DNA of 64,000 nucleotides from Bordetella sp. FB-8. Lineage in GTDB: Bacteria; Pseudomonadota; Gammaproteobacteria; Burkholderiales; Burkholderiaceae_B. The notes under the pieces are model-generated. The model did not search any database. It was not told the origin of the DNA and saw only the letters and a program-made list of their open reading frames with translations. The stretch is from NCBI RefSeq assembly GCF_000382185.1, contig NZ_KB907784.1:3876597-3940596 (forward strand), in the 5' to 3' direction. A program made the translations under genes and the position numbers. Shown in pieces: positions 18,769-28,196 of the stretch; the first letter of the stretch is position 1, and each line of letters begins with the position of its first letter.

Positions 18769-20058
18769 ATGCGCATTCCCACCCATACCGCTCCCGTTCC
18801 CCGCCTGGGCCAACGCTACGCCTTCGTCGTGGTCGGCGTCATTTTCTTCTGCCTGCTGTTTTCGGCCGGCCTGCGCTCCACGCCCAGCGTGCTGCTTGAT
18901 CCGCTGCGGCAGGCCTTCGGCTGGAGCCGTTCGGTCATCTCGCTGGCGGCCGCCATCGGCATCTTCTTCTACGGTATGGTCGGCCCCTTCGCGGCGACGG
19001 CCATGGATCACTTCGGCCTGCGCCGCGTCGTGCTGGTGTCGCTGGTCGCCATGGCCGTATCCAGCGCGGCCAGCGCCTACATGACCCAGACCTGGCATCT
19101 GATCGCGCTGTGGGGCCTGTTCTCGGGCATCGCCTCGGGCGCCGTTGCCACCGTGCTGGGCGCCACCATCGCCAACCGCTGGTTCGTCAGGCATCGCGGA
19201 CTGGCCATGGGCATACTCACGGCCAGCACCGCCACGGGCAACCTGATCTTCCTGCCGGTGCTGGCCGCGCTGGCCTCGTCCAGCGATTGGCGGCGCGCCG
19301 TCTGGGCCGTGGCCATCGCCATGCTGGTCATGGTGCCGCTGGTCTGGAAGCTGGTGCCCAATCGCCCCGCCGACGTGAACCTGCTGCCTTACGGCAGCGA
19401 TCCGGCCAACCCGCCGGCGCCCGCCGCGCCGCGGATCGGTTTCATGGCCACCACGTTCGGCGCGCTCAAGCGCGCCAGCCGCACCACGGCTTTCTGGTAT
19501 CTCTTCGCCACCTTCTGGGTCTGCGGCTTCACCACCAACGGCCTGGTGGGCACGCACTTGATCGCATTGTGCGGCGACCACGGCATCGCGCCGGTCGCCG
19601 CCGCCGGCCTGTTGTCGCTGATGGGCGTGTTCGATCTGATCGGCACCACCGCCTCGGGCTGGCTCACCGACCGTTACGATCCGCGCAGGCTGCTCTTCGT
19701 CTATTACGGCCTGCGCGGCGTGTCGCTGATCATCCTGCCCTATACCAACTTCTCGTTCTACAGCCTGTCCATCTTCGCCGTGTTCTACGGCCTGGACTGG
19801 ATCGCCACCGTGCCGCCCACGCTGCGCCTGGCCACCGACGCCTTCGGCGAGCGCGACGCCCCGATTGTGTTCGGCTGGATCGTCGCCGGCCACCAGATCG
19901 GCGCCGCCACGGCTGCCTGGATGGGCGGCGCCATCCGCCAGGCCACCGGCAGCTATCTGATGGCCTTCGTGGTATCGGGCGCCACGGGCATCATCGCCGC
20001 GGTGATCGCGCTGATGGTCAAGCGCCAGCGGGCCACAGTGGAGCCTGTCGCGGCCTGA
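18769..20058 (+). CDS. MFS transporter (monocarboxylate/OFA-like)
   Basis: 429 residues and 12 predicted membrane helices, with the loop 2-3 MFS motif (DHFGLRRVVLVSLVAMA) and its repeat (GWLTDRYDPRRLLFVYYGL). The sequence FGWSRSVISLAAAIGIFFYG is typical of oxalate/monocarboxylate-type (OFA) carriers. Its control by the divergent TetR gene suggests inducible uptake or export of a small acid or drug; the substrate is not determinable. The start at 18769 is inferred from the promoter position. Confidence 0.85.
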   Translation: MRIPTHTAPVPRLGQRYAFVVVGVIFFCLLFSAGLRSTPSVLLDPLRQAFGWSRSVISLAAAIGIFFYGMVGPFAATAMDHFGLRRVVLVSLVAMAVSSAASAYMTQTWHLIALWGLFSGIASGAVATVLGATIANRWFVRHRGLAMGILTASTATGNLIFLPVLAALASSSDWRRAVWAVAIAMLVMVPLVWKLVPNRPADVNLLPYGSDPANPPAPAAPRIGFMATTFGALKRASRTTAFWYLFATFWVCGFTTNGLVGTHLIALCGDHGIAPVAAAGLLSLMGVFDLIGTTASGWLTDRYDPRRLLFVYYGLRGVSLIILPYTNFSFYSLSIFAVFYGLDWIATVPPTLRLATDAFGERDAPIVFGWIVAGHQIGAATAAWMGGAIRQATGSYLMAFVVSGATGIIAAVIALMVKRQRATVEPVAA

Positions 20059-20191
20059 TTGCCTACCCCGATGGGTTACTGAACTGAATGCGCCGATTCG
20101 GCCGCGGACATCCCCAACGCGCGACGTAGGTCTTCACCAGGCCGCCGATCGACACGCCCAGACCAGCCGCCAGCATCTGCACCTTCGATAA

Positions 20192-20337
20192 CTGGCCCGC
20201 GCGCTGAGACTGCCCGACGGTTGGCCACGACCATCTGGATCGTGGGACGCACCGCGGGCTGGGCGGCGCACGTCATGGCGCAACGCACGCAGGCGTTCCT
20301 GCTGCGTCCGCGCGCCGAATACGAAGCCCCGCAATAG
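20192..20337 (+). pseudogene. C-terminal remnant of a citrate/methylcitrate synthase-like gene
   Basis: LARALRLPDGW in one frame continues, after one missing base near 20222, as TTIWIVGRTAGWAAHVMAQR and FLLRPRAEYEAPQ-stop in another. The RTAGWAAHVMEQR-x-LIRPRAEY ending is typical of citrate and 2-methylcitrate synthases. Only about 48 residues remain, with a stop just upstream. It sits between the MFS gene and putA in a 292-bp gap. Confidence 0.55.
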
Positions 20338-20350
20338 CGCGGGTCTGCAC

Positions 20351-23300
20351 CTACCCGATGGTCATCAGGCTGGCATTGCCTCCGGCCGCCGCCGTATTGA
20401 TGCTCAGGGATTTCTCGGCGTAAAGCCGCTCGGTCGCATAGCCCGCTGCGGCCGCCACGGCATCGGAACTCAGGCCCTGTACCGAGACGATGGCACCCGG
20501 CCGCAGCGCCACGCGACGGTTCCAGACGCGCAGCGCGTCGCTGTCGCCTTCGAACAGCACGGCTTCGAAATCGGCGCTGTCGACATCGCTGTCGGCAAGC
20601 AGCGTAACGGACGCACCCTTGGCCTGCTTACCCTGTGCCTTCTGCCACGCCCTGGCTTGGGGCGTATCCAGCAGCAGCAGGACATTGCCCGTGGACTGAG
20701 CAGCCTGCCACTGCGCCTGTACGCCGGCCTGCGTGGCTGCGATGCCCAACACCCGGCCGCGCGGTTTCAGGCGATAGGTGTTGAGCTCGCCTGTCGGGCC
20801 GGCCAATATCAGGCCGTTCTCGCTGCGCGCCGCGCTTTCCAGTGCGGCCGCTACCGTTTCAGGGCGCATCGACAGCAGACGGTAAAGGTAGAGTGGCCCG
20901 CCGGCCTTGGGGCCGGTTCCCGACAGCCCTTCGCCGCCGAAGGGCTGCACGCCCACCACTGCGCCGACGACGTTGCGGTTGACGTAGAGGTTGCCCGCAT
21001 GCACACGCTCGGTGACGTGGTGCACGGTCTCATCGATGCGGGTGTGCACACCGAAGGTCAGGCCGTATCCAGTCGCGTTGATCTGGTCGAGCAGCGCGTC
21101 CAGGCCGTCGCGCCGGTAGCGCAGCACATGCAGGACGGGGCCGAAGACTTCGCGCTGCAGTTCTTCCAGACTGTCGATCTCGATGAGCGTGGGCGGCACG
21201 AAGGTGCCGTGCCGGCAGCGGTCGTCCAGTTCGATCTGCGAGATCGCATGGCCCGCGGCGCGCATGGCCTCGATGTGCTGGCGTATGACATGGCCGGCCT
21301 GGGCGTCGATGACCGGCCCGACGTCGGTGCTGAGCAGGTCCGGATTGCTCACGCGCAGTTCGCGCATGGCGCCCTTGAGCATGGCCAGCACATGGTCGGC
21401 GCAGTCTTCCTGCAGGTACAGCACCCGCAGGGCCGAGCAGCGCTGGCCCGCCGAGTCGTAGGCCGAATTGACCACGTCGATCACGACCTGCTCGGCCAGC
21501 GCCGAAGAGTCAACGATCATGGCGTTCTGCCCGCCGGTCTCGGCGATCAACGGAATAACGTGGCCGTCCGCGTCCAGGCGCTCGGCCAGGGTGCGGGCGA
21601 TCAGGCGCGCCACTTCGGTCGAGCCGGTGAACATCACGCCGTGGACGGCGTCGCTGGCGACCAGCGCGGCGCCCACGGTTTCGCCGCGTCCGGGCAGCAT
21701 CTGCACCGCGCCGGCCGGAACGCCGGCCTCGCGCAGAATGGCAACCATCTGCGCTGCAATAAGAGGCGTCTGCTCGGCCGGCTTGGCGATGACCGCATTG
21801 CCCGCGGCCAGCGCCGCCGCCACCTGGCCGGTGAAAATAGCCAGGGGGAAGTTCCAGGGGCTGATGCAGAGCACGGTGCCCAAGGGCCTGTGGGTGTCGT
21901 TGCTGAATTCGCGCTGCACCTGGGCAGCGTAGTAGCGCAGGAAGTCGACGGCCTCGCGCACTTCGGCGATGGCGTTGGGCAGGGACTTGCCGGCTTCGCG
22001 CACGATCAGGCCCAGCAAGCCTTGCATGCGCTCTTCCAGAAGCTGGGCCGCCCGCAGCAGACAGCCGGCGCGCTCGGCAACGGGCGTGGCATGCCAGATC
22101 GGCGCCGTCTTGCTCGCGGCCCGCAGGGCAACGTCGGCTTCTTCGGGCGTGGCCTCAATGACCTGCCCTACCCGGTCGCGGTGATCGGCGGGGTTGCGCA
22201 CATCCGCCGCGCGCGACTCGTCCCAGCGCTGCGCTGGGTCGAGCATGGGTGCGGCGCGCCATGGGTTGGCGGCGCTGGCCAGCAAGGCGGCGGCGAGCGA
22301 GCCCAGACGATGCTCGTTGCTCAGATCCAGGCCTGCCGAGTTCACGCGTACACCCGCATCGGCCGGACCGTAGAGTTCACGCGGCAACGGAATTTTCTCG
22401 TGCGGCGCGCCCAGGGGCACGATGCGCGAAGCCGCTTCGACCGGGTCGATCACCAGTTGCTCCACCGGCACCGAATCGTCGCCGATCAGGTTGACAAAAG
22501 AGGTGTTGGCGCCATTCTCCAGCAGGCGGCGCACCAGGTAGGCGAGCAAGGTCTCGTGCGTGCCGACCGGCGCATAGATGCGGCAAGGCCGGTTGAGCTT
22601 GCCCTGCGCCACCGGACCGACCACCTCTTCATAGAGGGATTCGCCCATGCCGTGCAGACACTGGAATTCGTACTGGCCGGCGTAGTAGTTCTGCCCGGCA
22701 AGCTGATAGATGGCCGAGAGTGTGTAGGCATTGTGCGTGGCGAACTGCGGGTAGATCGCATCCGGCGCGCCCAGCAGCTTGCGCGCGCAAGCTAGGTAGG
22801 CCACGTCGGTGTAGACCTTGCGCGTATAGACGGGATAGCCTTCCAGGCCGTCGACCTGGGCGCGCTTGATCTCGCTGTCCCAGTAGGCGCCCTTGACCAG
22901 GCGCACCATCAGGCGGTGGTGGCTGCGGCGCGCCAGGTCGATGACGTAGTCGATGACAAAGGGCGCGCGCTTCTGGTAGGCCTGGATGACAAAGCCAATG
23001 CCGTTCCAGCCGTCGAGCTGCGGCGCGTGGCACAGGGCTTCGAGCAAATCGAGCGAGAGCTCCAGGCGGTCAGCTTCCTCGGCGTCGATGTTCAGGCCGA
23101 TGTCGTAGCTGCGAGCCAGGACGGCCAGTGCCAGCATGCGCGGCAGCAGCTGCTGCATGACCCGTTCGCGCTGCGCGCGCGAATAGCGCGGATGCAGAGC
23201 CGAAAGTTTGATCGAGATGCCCGGGCCTTCGTAGATACCCCGGCCGGCGGCCGACTTGCCGATGGCATGGATGGCCTGCTCGTAGTCGGCATGGTAGCGA

Positions 23301-24172
23301 TCGGCGTCTGCTTGAGTCAGCGCCGCTTCGCCCAGCATGTCGTAGGAATGGCGAAAACCCTGGGCTTCCAGCTTGCGGTTGTTGGCCAGCGCCTCGGCGA
23401 TGGTCTGGCCTGAGACGAACTGCTCGCCCATCATGCGCATGGCCATGTTCACGCCCTGGCGGATGAGCGGTTCGCCGCCCTTGCCGATCAGGCGCGTGAG
23501 CGCGGAAGACAGACCCTGCTCGCTGTTGACCGCCACCAGCTTGCCCGTGATCATCAGGCCCCAGGTGGCTGCGTTGACAAAGAGCGACTGGCGTCCGCCG
23601 GTATGCGACTTCCAGTCGCCGCGGGCGATCTTGTCGCGAATAAGCACGTCGCGTGTGGCGCGGTCGGGAATGCGCAGCAGCGCCTCGGCCAGGCACATCA
23701 GCGCCACGCCTTCCTGGCTGGATAGCGAAAATTCCTGCAGCAAGCCTTCCACGCCCCCGCCCGTGCGCTTGCCGCGCAGGGTCTGGACCAGACCGGTGGC
23801 CATGGCGCGGATTTTTTCCGGGTTGGCGATGCGCGCCTGACCCAGCAGCAGCGGCACGCATTCCGGCTCGGGCCGGCGATAGGCAGCGGTAATGGCCGCC
23901 CGCAGCACGGATTGCGGTTGCACTTCCTGCCCGAACTCGAAGAAAGGCGGCACGGGTTGGTCGGCTTCGCTCTCGCCGGTTTCACCTTCGGCCCTATCCT
24001 GGGAAAAGTAGGCCACTTCGGGAGGCAGCTGGCCGCGCTCGATTTTCTCGATATAGGCCGCCAGGGCCTGTTTATGCAGCCAGTGCGGCGTGCAGTTGAG
24101 CTTCTGTGCCGCGGCTTTGAGCCGGTCGCGAAGCGCGTCGTCTACTTTGACACCCAGAGTGATATTGGCCAT
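20351..24172 (-). CDS. putA: Trifunctional proline utilisation protein PutA
   Basis: 1273 residues. N-terminal ribbon-helix-helix DNA-binding domain (about 1-50: MANITLGVKVDDALRDRLKA). Then the FAD proline dehydrogenase barrel (about 190-560; NIDAEEADRLELSLDLLEAL, RLVKGAYWDSEIKRAQVDG, YEFQCLHGMGESLYEEVV). Then the NAD aldehyde dehydrogenase (about 600-1090; FTGSTEVARLIARTL, catalytic Cys in SAGQRCSALRVL), and a C-terminal domain. It oxidises proline to glutamate and represses put genes when not membrane-bound. The RHH domain is intact, so autorepression is expected. Confidence 0.97.
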   Translation of the reverse strand: MANITLGVKVDDALRDRLKAAAQKLNCTPHWLHKQALAAYIEKIERGQLPPEVAYFSQDRAEGETGESEADQPVPPFFEFGQEVQPQSVLRAAITAAYRRPEPECVPLLLGQARIANPEKIRAMATGLVQTLRGKRTGGGVEGLLQEFSLSSQEGVALMCLAEALLRIPDRATRDVLIRDKIARGDWKSHTGGRQSLFVNAATWGLMITGKLVAVNSEQGLSSALTRLIGKGGEPLIRQGVNMAMRMMGEQFVSGQTIAEALANNRKLEAQGFRHSYDMLGEAALTQADADRYHADYEQAIHAIGKSAAGRGIYEGPGISIKLSALHPRYSRAQRERVMQQLLPRMLALAVLARSYDIGLNIDAEEADRLELSLDLLEALCHAPQLDGWNGIGFVIQAYQKRAPFVIDYVIDLARRSHHRLMVRLVKGAYWDSEIKRAQVDGLEGYPVYTRKVYTDVAYLACARKLLGAPDAIYPQFATHNAYTLSAIYQLAGQNYYAGQYEFQCLHGMGESLYEEVVGPVAQGKLNRPCRIYAPVGTHETLLAYLVRRLLENGANTSFVNLIGDDSVPVEQLVIDPVEAASRIVPLGAPHEKIPLPRELYGPADAGVRVNSAGLDLSNEHRLGSLAAALLASAANPWRAAPMLDPAQRWDESRAADVRNPADHRDRVGQVIEATPEEADVALRAASKTAPIWHATPVAERAGCLLRAAQLLEERMQGLLGLIVREAGKSLPNAIAEVREAVDFLRYYAAQVQREFSNDTHRPLGTVLCISPWNFPLAIFTGQVAAALAAGNAVIAKPAEQTPLIAAQMVAILREAGVPAGAVQMLPGRGETVGAALVASDAVHGVMFTGSTEVARLIARTLAERLDADGHVIPLIAETGGQNAMIVDSSALAEQVVIDVVNSAYDSAGQRCSALRVLYLQEDCADHVLAMLKGAMRELRVSNPDLLSTDVGPVIDAQAGHVIRQHIEAMRAAGHAISQIELDDRCRHGTFVPPTLIEIDSLEELQREVFGPVLHVLRYRRDGLDALLDQINATGYGLTFGVHTRIDETVHHVTERVHAGNLYVNRNVVGAVVGVQPFGGEGLSGTGPKAGGPLYLYRLLSMRPETVAAALESAARSENGLILAGPTGELNTYRLKPRGRVLGIAATQAGVQAQWQAAQSTGNVLLLLDTPQARAWQKAQGKQAKGASVTLLADSDVDSADFEAVLFEGDSDALRVWNRRVALRPGAIVSVQGLSSDAVAAAAGYATERLYAEKSLSINTAAAGGNASLMTIG

Positions 24173-24218
24173 GACAGGAACAACCGATGCTGTGAGGAAT
24201 ACTCGTCATCTTAAAAAG

Positions 24219-24248
24219 GTTGCACCTAATTATAAATAGGGTTAACCC
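24219..24248 (-). promoter_or_regulatory. putA promoter with PutA-like operator and GGGTTAACCC palindrome
   Basis: A TATAAT box (minus strand, 24229-24234) lies about 57 bp before putA. GTTGCA at 24219-24224 is the known E. coli PutA half-site. A 10-bp palindrome GGGTTAACCC (24239-24248) fills the promoter spacer. The -35 box is weak. Confidence 0.55.
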
Positions 24249-24307
24249 CCAATAAAACAAGGATTTTCGTCAACCCTGAGGAGGGCCGCTCCATGAAAGG
24301 AACGAAG

Positions 24308-24333
24308 AAGGCCGTTCCGAACGGGACGGCCTT
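24308..24333 (-). terminator. Weak terminator after the ABC/amidohydrolase operon
   Basis: An 11-bp stem (24308-24318 with 24323-24333, one G-T pair) is followed on the minus strand by CTTCTTCG, only moderately T-rich. It lies between the substrate-binding protein and the putA promoter. Confidence 0.4.
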
Positions 24334-24377
24334 GCCTGCTGCGCACCGAAAAATGCACGCCGCTCAGGGGAGATGCC

Positions 24378-25445
24378 TCATAGACCTACCTTGAAGGATT
24401 TATTCCAGAAATCGAGGTAGTCAGATTTGGCCGCGTTCAGGGCAGCCAAGTCGTAAGGACGCAGCGTCTTCAACTCGTCCTCGGTAAAGCCGACGCGCTT
24501 GCGCAGTTCATCCGACATCGGCGCATTGCGCACCGTCGGGGCATAACCCATGGCCTTGGCGAATTGCACCTGGCCCATCGGATCGAGCATAGCGTTCAAA
24601 TAATCCCAGGCCGCGCCCTTATTGCGCGAATTTTTGGCTACCGCCGCCTCGAAGGTCACCGGGATCGAGCCTTCCTTGGGCATCACGAAATCCACCGGCA
24701 GACCGGCGTCGCGCCATTGCAGGGCCCGCGCTTTCCACATGGCAGAAATCCATATCTCGCCCGACTTGAAGGCCGCGGCCACCGCTTCGTTCGACGGATA
24801 GACGTGGGGCGCATTCTTCTTGAGCTTCTTGAGAAAGTCGATGCCAGGTTGGAAGCTCTTGATGCGCCCTGCGGGGCTGGCGCCCGCGCCCACGAACAAG
24901 GCATTGGGCGAGAACAGGATGTCGGAAAAACCCGTGCCGCCCTTGTTCTTGGGATCGAGCATGACATCGATGGAAGTCGGCGGCGTGGGAAATTTCTTTG
25001 TGCTGTAGACCAAGACCATCGCACTGAAAATATGCGGAATCGAATACGGCGTCCTGAACTGATCGTAGACGTTGACCAGGTTGGGAATATGCTGGGCATT
25101 ATCCTTGATGGGCGCCAACACATCGGACAGGGATACCTGGTACATGTCCAGATCGCTCAGCAGCGGCACGTCCATGCTGCCGCGGCGGGAATTCTTCTCT
25201 GCCCGCAACTTGGTGATGCGTGGCTCCGAATTACCGGTATCGAAAACCACATCTACGCCCTGCTTCTTCAAGATGGGCGAGATGATCTGCTGCAGGAGGT
25301 TTTCATAATCGCCGCCCCAGGTACCCACCACCACGCTGCCGCCGGCGGCGCGGGACAGGCCCGGAATCATGGGCAACGTTGTTGCCAAACCCAGTCCGGC
25401 CGCGGCCTTAAGGAAATCACGGCGATCCGTATTGTTCGAAGTCAT
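24378..25445 (-). CDS. ABC transporter substrate-binding protein (polyamine type)
   Basis: 355 residues from the ATG at 25445, after GAGAGA. The twin-arginine signal RRDFLKAAAGLGLATTLPM sends it folded to the periplasm. The remainder has the extracellular-solute-binding fold of spermidine/putrescine receptors (VVVGTWGGDYENLL; NPNALFVGAGASPAG-like). It is the last gene of the operon, over 6 kb from the permeases it presumably serves. The ligand is unknown; the amidohydrolases in the operon suggest an amide or peptide-like compound. Confidence 0.87.
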   Translation of the reverse strand: MTSNNTDRRDFLKAAAGLGLATTLPMIPGLSRAAGGSVVVGTWGGDYENLLQQIISPILKKQGVDVVFDTGNSEPRITKLRAEKNSRRGSMDVPLLSDLDMYQVSLSDVLAPIKDNAQHIPNLVNVYDQFRTPYSIPHIFSAMVLVYSTKKFPTPPTSIDVMLDPKNKGGTGFSDILFSPNALFVGAGASPAGRIKSFQPGIDFLKKLKKNAPHVYPSNEAVAAAFKSGEIWISAMWKARALQWRDAGLPVDFVMPKEGSIPVTFEAAVAKNSRNKGAAWDYLNAMLDPMGQVQFAKAMGYAPTVRNAPMSDELRKRVGFTEDELKTLRPYDLAALNAAKSDYLDFWNKSFKVGL

Positions 25446-25544
25446 GGCTGTTCTCTCTCGGTGTCGTACGTCGGTCATCAAGGAGGCGGAGCAAACCGCC
25501 CTACATGGGGAAACGCAAACTGCAACGTCAAAAAAAACGGTACT

Positions 25545-26567
25545 TCAAACCAGGGCCTGCAGGCTGACGGGCCCGTCCGGCGCCACGCTCTGCAAGTCGG
25601 CCAGTTCCAGGTCGCGCGTAATCACGACCAATACATCCTTGCCATCGGGCGCGGCCATGCGCCGCGGCATGCCGAAGGTAGTGCCCACGCTCTGGATCAG
25701 GATGGGTTCGGGACAGTCGCTCACCTTCAGCAGCGCTTTGACGCGCAGCAGGCGTTCGCCGCAGAACCCGGCCAGATCATCCAGCCACATGGAAAAGTCG
25801 TCCCAGTCCATCGCCGCGCGCGGCGTTCCTGTCCAGACGCGTATCCGGGGGTGAGGCATGCCGACCTCGCGCCGCCCTGCCGCGAACAGGGCCTGCAGGG
25901 CAAGCTCGCCGGACTGCACGCCGGGCAGGGCCGCGAACGCCTCGCGCACCGCGACAGCACGATCGTCATGGGCCACGATCCGCGCCAGGGGATTAAATCC
26001 TCGTGCCCGCGCGGCATGTTCCGCGAGCGACGCGACAGGGACCTGGTCCACCTTGGTCAGCACGATGCATTGTGCCGCCGCCAATTGCGCTGCCGCTTCC
26101 TCGAACTGCGTTTCGCGCCCGGCGTAGGCTTGGCAATCGTAAGTCGCCAGCACTGAAAGGCGCAGATTGCGCCGGACCAGCTCCGGATCGGCCAGTGAGG
26201 CGATGATGGGCCCCGGCCGGGACAGCCCGCTGGTTTCGAGGACAATGCGCGTCAAAGGTCCCCGGCCCAGAGGACGTGGCGCCTCGATCAAGGCGTGGAC
26301 GGTATCGACCAGGCTGCTGCGCAGCGAGCAGCATACGCAGCCGCTGGCCAGCAGCGTCATCGGGATGTCCGCGACGCTGTCGGAAACGATGGCCCCGTCT
26401 ATGCCGATTTCGCCCGCTTCATTGACAATCACGCCCGTATCGCCGGAGTTCTCGCCGCGAAGAAAATCCACAAGCAGGCTGGTCTTGCCGCTGCCCAGGA
26501 AACCCGACAGGATGACCAGATCCACCGGTGCCGGCGGCTCAAGCTCAGCGCCGGTGCGGGGGGCCAT
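25545..26567 (-). CDS. CobW/COG0523-type GTPase (metallochaperone-like)
   Basis: 340 residues from the ATG at 26567 (site GGAGA). Walker A is LSGFLGSGKTSLL, then the metal-binding CxCC motif ASGCVCCSLRSSL, the guanine motif LTKVD, and a C-terminal CobW_C domain. This family moves Zn, Co or Fe to enzymes. It overlaps the end of the amidohydrolase gene by 23 bp, so it may metallate the two binuclear-metal hydrolases encoded beside it. That link is an inference. Confidence 0.88.
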   Translation of the reverse strand: MAPRTGAELEPPAPVDLVILSGFLGSGKTSLLVDFLRGENSGDTGVIVNEAGEIGIDGAIVSDSVADIPMTLLASGCVCCSLRSSLVDTVHALIEAPRPLGRGPLTRIVLETSGLSRPGPIIASLADPELVRRNLRLSVLATYDCQAYAGRETQFEEAAAQLAAAQCIVLTKVDQVPVASLAEHAARARGFNPLARIVAHDDRAVAVREAFAALPGVQSGELALQALFAAGRREVGMPHPRIRVWTGTPRAAMDWDDFSMWLDDLAGFCGERLLRVKALLKVSDCPEPILIQSVGTTFGMPRRMAAPDGKDVLVVITRDLELADLQSVAPDGPVSLQALV

Positions 26568-28158
26568 CGGGGTCTCCTTCCCAGCTGCCCTCGACCATTT
26601 TGCGCACATCGGCCAGAAGCTGCTCGGTGTCGTACACCACACCCGCCTTGACGGTGTAGCGCAAGGCTCGCTTCCACTCAACCTTGCCGGTCGCATCGTT
26701 CAGCCGCATCGCGCCGGTGCCATAGAGCAGCTTGAAGTCTTCCAGCGGATTCTGCTCGTGGATAAGCAGGTCGGCGCGCTTGCCCACGTCGATCGAACCG
26801 GTCTCCTCGTCTACGCCCAGCAGTTCGGCACCCAACATGGTGGCCGCACGCAGCACCTCCAGCGGATGGAAACCCGATTCCTGCAATAGCTCCAGCTCGC
26901 GGATCAGGCCGAAACCGTAAATCTGGAAGATGAAGCCCGAATCGCTGCCGGCACAGACCCGCCCTCCCAGATTCTTGTACTCGTTGATGAACTGCATCCA
27001 CAACTGGTAGTTCTGCTTCCACTCAATTTCGTTGGTGGTGCTCCAGCGATACCAGTAGGCGCCATGGCCGCCGCGTTGCGGCTGGAAATACTTCCACACG
27101 GCCTTCCAGGTGTAGTCGTCATGCCAGTCGGCGCGCCGCGCCCGCATCAGGTCGCGGTTGGCGTCATAGATGTTGAAAGTCGGGACGAAGGTGTGTCCCA
27201 GTTCCAGGAACTTGTCCATCACCTCGCGCCACTTCGCGCTGCCGGGCTTGGCCGCCTGCATAAAAGTCTGGCCGGCCAGCGAGAAGCGATAGTATTCGTC
27301 GCTGTAGTTGTAGTCGGTGGGATAGTTCTGGACGACCCTGTTTTCGAACAGAGCCTCGGGCAGGCCGTAATAATGCTCCGAACTGGTCAGGCCCCACTGC
27401 GCCGACTTCAAGGCGTTGACACGCGTCACGGCCATCTGCGCATGGTGGCAGCCCGAGCGCAGGCCCACTTTCGCCGCTTCATCCAGCGCGGCCTGCATGA
27501 TGGCCGGGGGCGCACCGAAAAACTTGATACCATCGCCGCCACGCGCCTTGAGCCGGCGCACCCAATCGCGCCCCTGCTCGGGCGTATGAATGGTTTTGAC
27601 GCGGTCATTGATTGCCGGGAATACGGTGTGCGCGATCAGATGGGGCGCCGCGATTTGATTGCTCGCGGCCAGACCCTTCTGTTCCAGCGTCCAGGTCAAG
27701 CCGTTCATGCTGCCCATCTCGCGCACCGTGGTCACGCCATGCGCCAGCCACAGCTTGTAAATGTAGTCGGCCGGCGGTACCTCCCCGCTCATCGCGTGAT
27801 AGGGCGTGCCGATATGGCCATGCGAATCGATCAGACCCGGCGTGACATATTTTCCGTGACAGTCGATCTCGTAATCCCCCGCAGCGGGACGGCGATCGGG
27901 ATTGATGGGTTTGTGCGGCGTGCCGACATTGACGATGGCCGTAATGCGCGAATTCTCGACCACGATATCCACCGGCCCCCAGGGCGGCGCGCCCGTGCCG
28001 TCGATAAGCGTGGCGCCGCGCAGCACCAACCGGGCGAAGGGTCCGTCGCCACGATCGCGGCCGGTAGCCGCCACAGGGGGTTTGAATCCCTTGGCCAGAT
28101 TCGAGGCAATGGTTTCTTCGCCGACTTGCGCCTGGGCGTAGGGGTTATCCGAGGACAT
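26545..28158 (-). CDS. Amidohydrolase-superfamily enzyme (metal-dependent hydrolase)
   Basis: 537 residues. The HxH of the TIM barrel is in LIDSHGHIGTPYH (about 115), with KFFGAPP (possible metal Lys), GCHHAQ, SEHYYG and the terminal Asp in CAGSDSGF. The length and the GKYVTPGLIDSHGH context fit the imidazolonepropionase/prolidase-like group of amidohydrolases. It should hydrolyse a C-N bond in a substrate presumably brought in by the neighbouring importer. No signal peptide, so cytoplasmic. It is co-directional with the next hydrolase 38 bp upstream. Confidence 0.85.
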   Translation of the reverse strand: MSSDNPYAQAQVGEETIASNLAKGFKPPVAATGRDRGDGPFARLVLRGATLIDGTGAPPWGPVDIVVENSRITAIVNVGTPHKPINPDRRPAAGDYEIDCHGKYVTPGLIDSHGHIGTPYHAMSGEVPPADYIYKLWLAHGVTTVREMGSMNGLTWTLEQKGLAASNQIAAPHLIAHTVFPAINDRVKTIHTPEQGRDWVRRLKARGGDGIKFFGAPPAIMQAALDEAAKVGLRSGCHHAQMAVTRVNALKSAQWGLTSSEHYYGLPEALFENRVVQNYPTDYNYSDEYYRFSLAGQTFMQAAKPGSAKWREVMDKFLELGHTFVPTFNIYDANRDLMRARRADWHDDYTWKAVWKYFQPQRGGHGAYWYRWSTTNEIEWKQNYQLWMQFINEYKNLGGRVCAGSDSGFIFQIYGFGLIRELELLQESGFHPLEVLRAATMLGAELLGVDEETGSIDVGKRADLLIHEQNPLEDFKLLYGTGAMRLNDATGKVEWKRALRYTVKAGVVYDTEQLLADVRKMVEGSWEGDPDGPPHRR

Positions 28159-28196
28159 GATGAACCTCTGTTTGAACGTCAGATGGTATGGCAGGC

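Noticed and set aside
18505..19893. 462-codon minus-strand ORF
   Set aside because: Antisense to the MFS gene and overlapping tetR in another frame; Gly/Arg/Asp-rich shadow.
20076..20192. Possible LysR C-terminal remnant on the minus strand
   Set aside because: A short stretch (VQMLAAGLGVSIGGLVKTYV) vaguely like a LysR tail, too short to support.
20657..22795. 712-codon plus-strand ORF
   Set aside because: Antisense to putA, low-complexity, with no recognisable domain.
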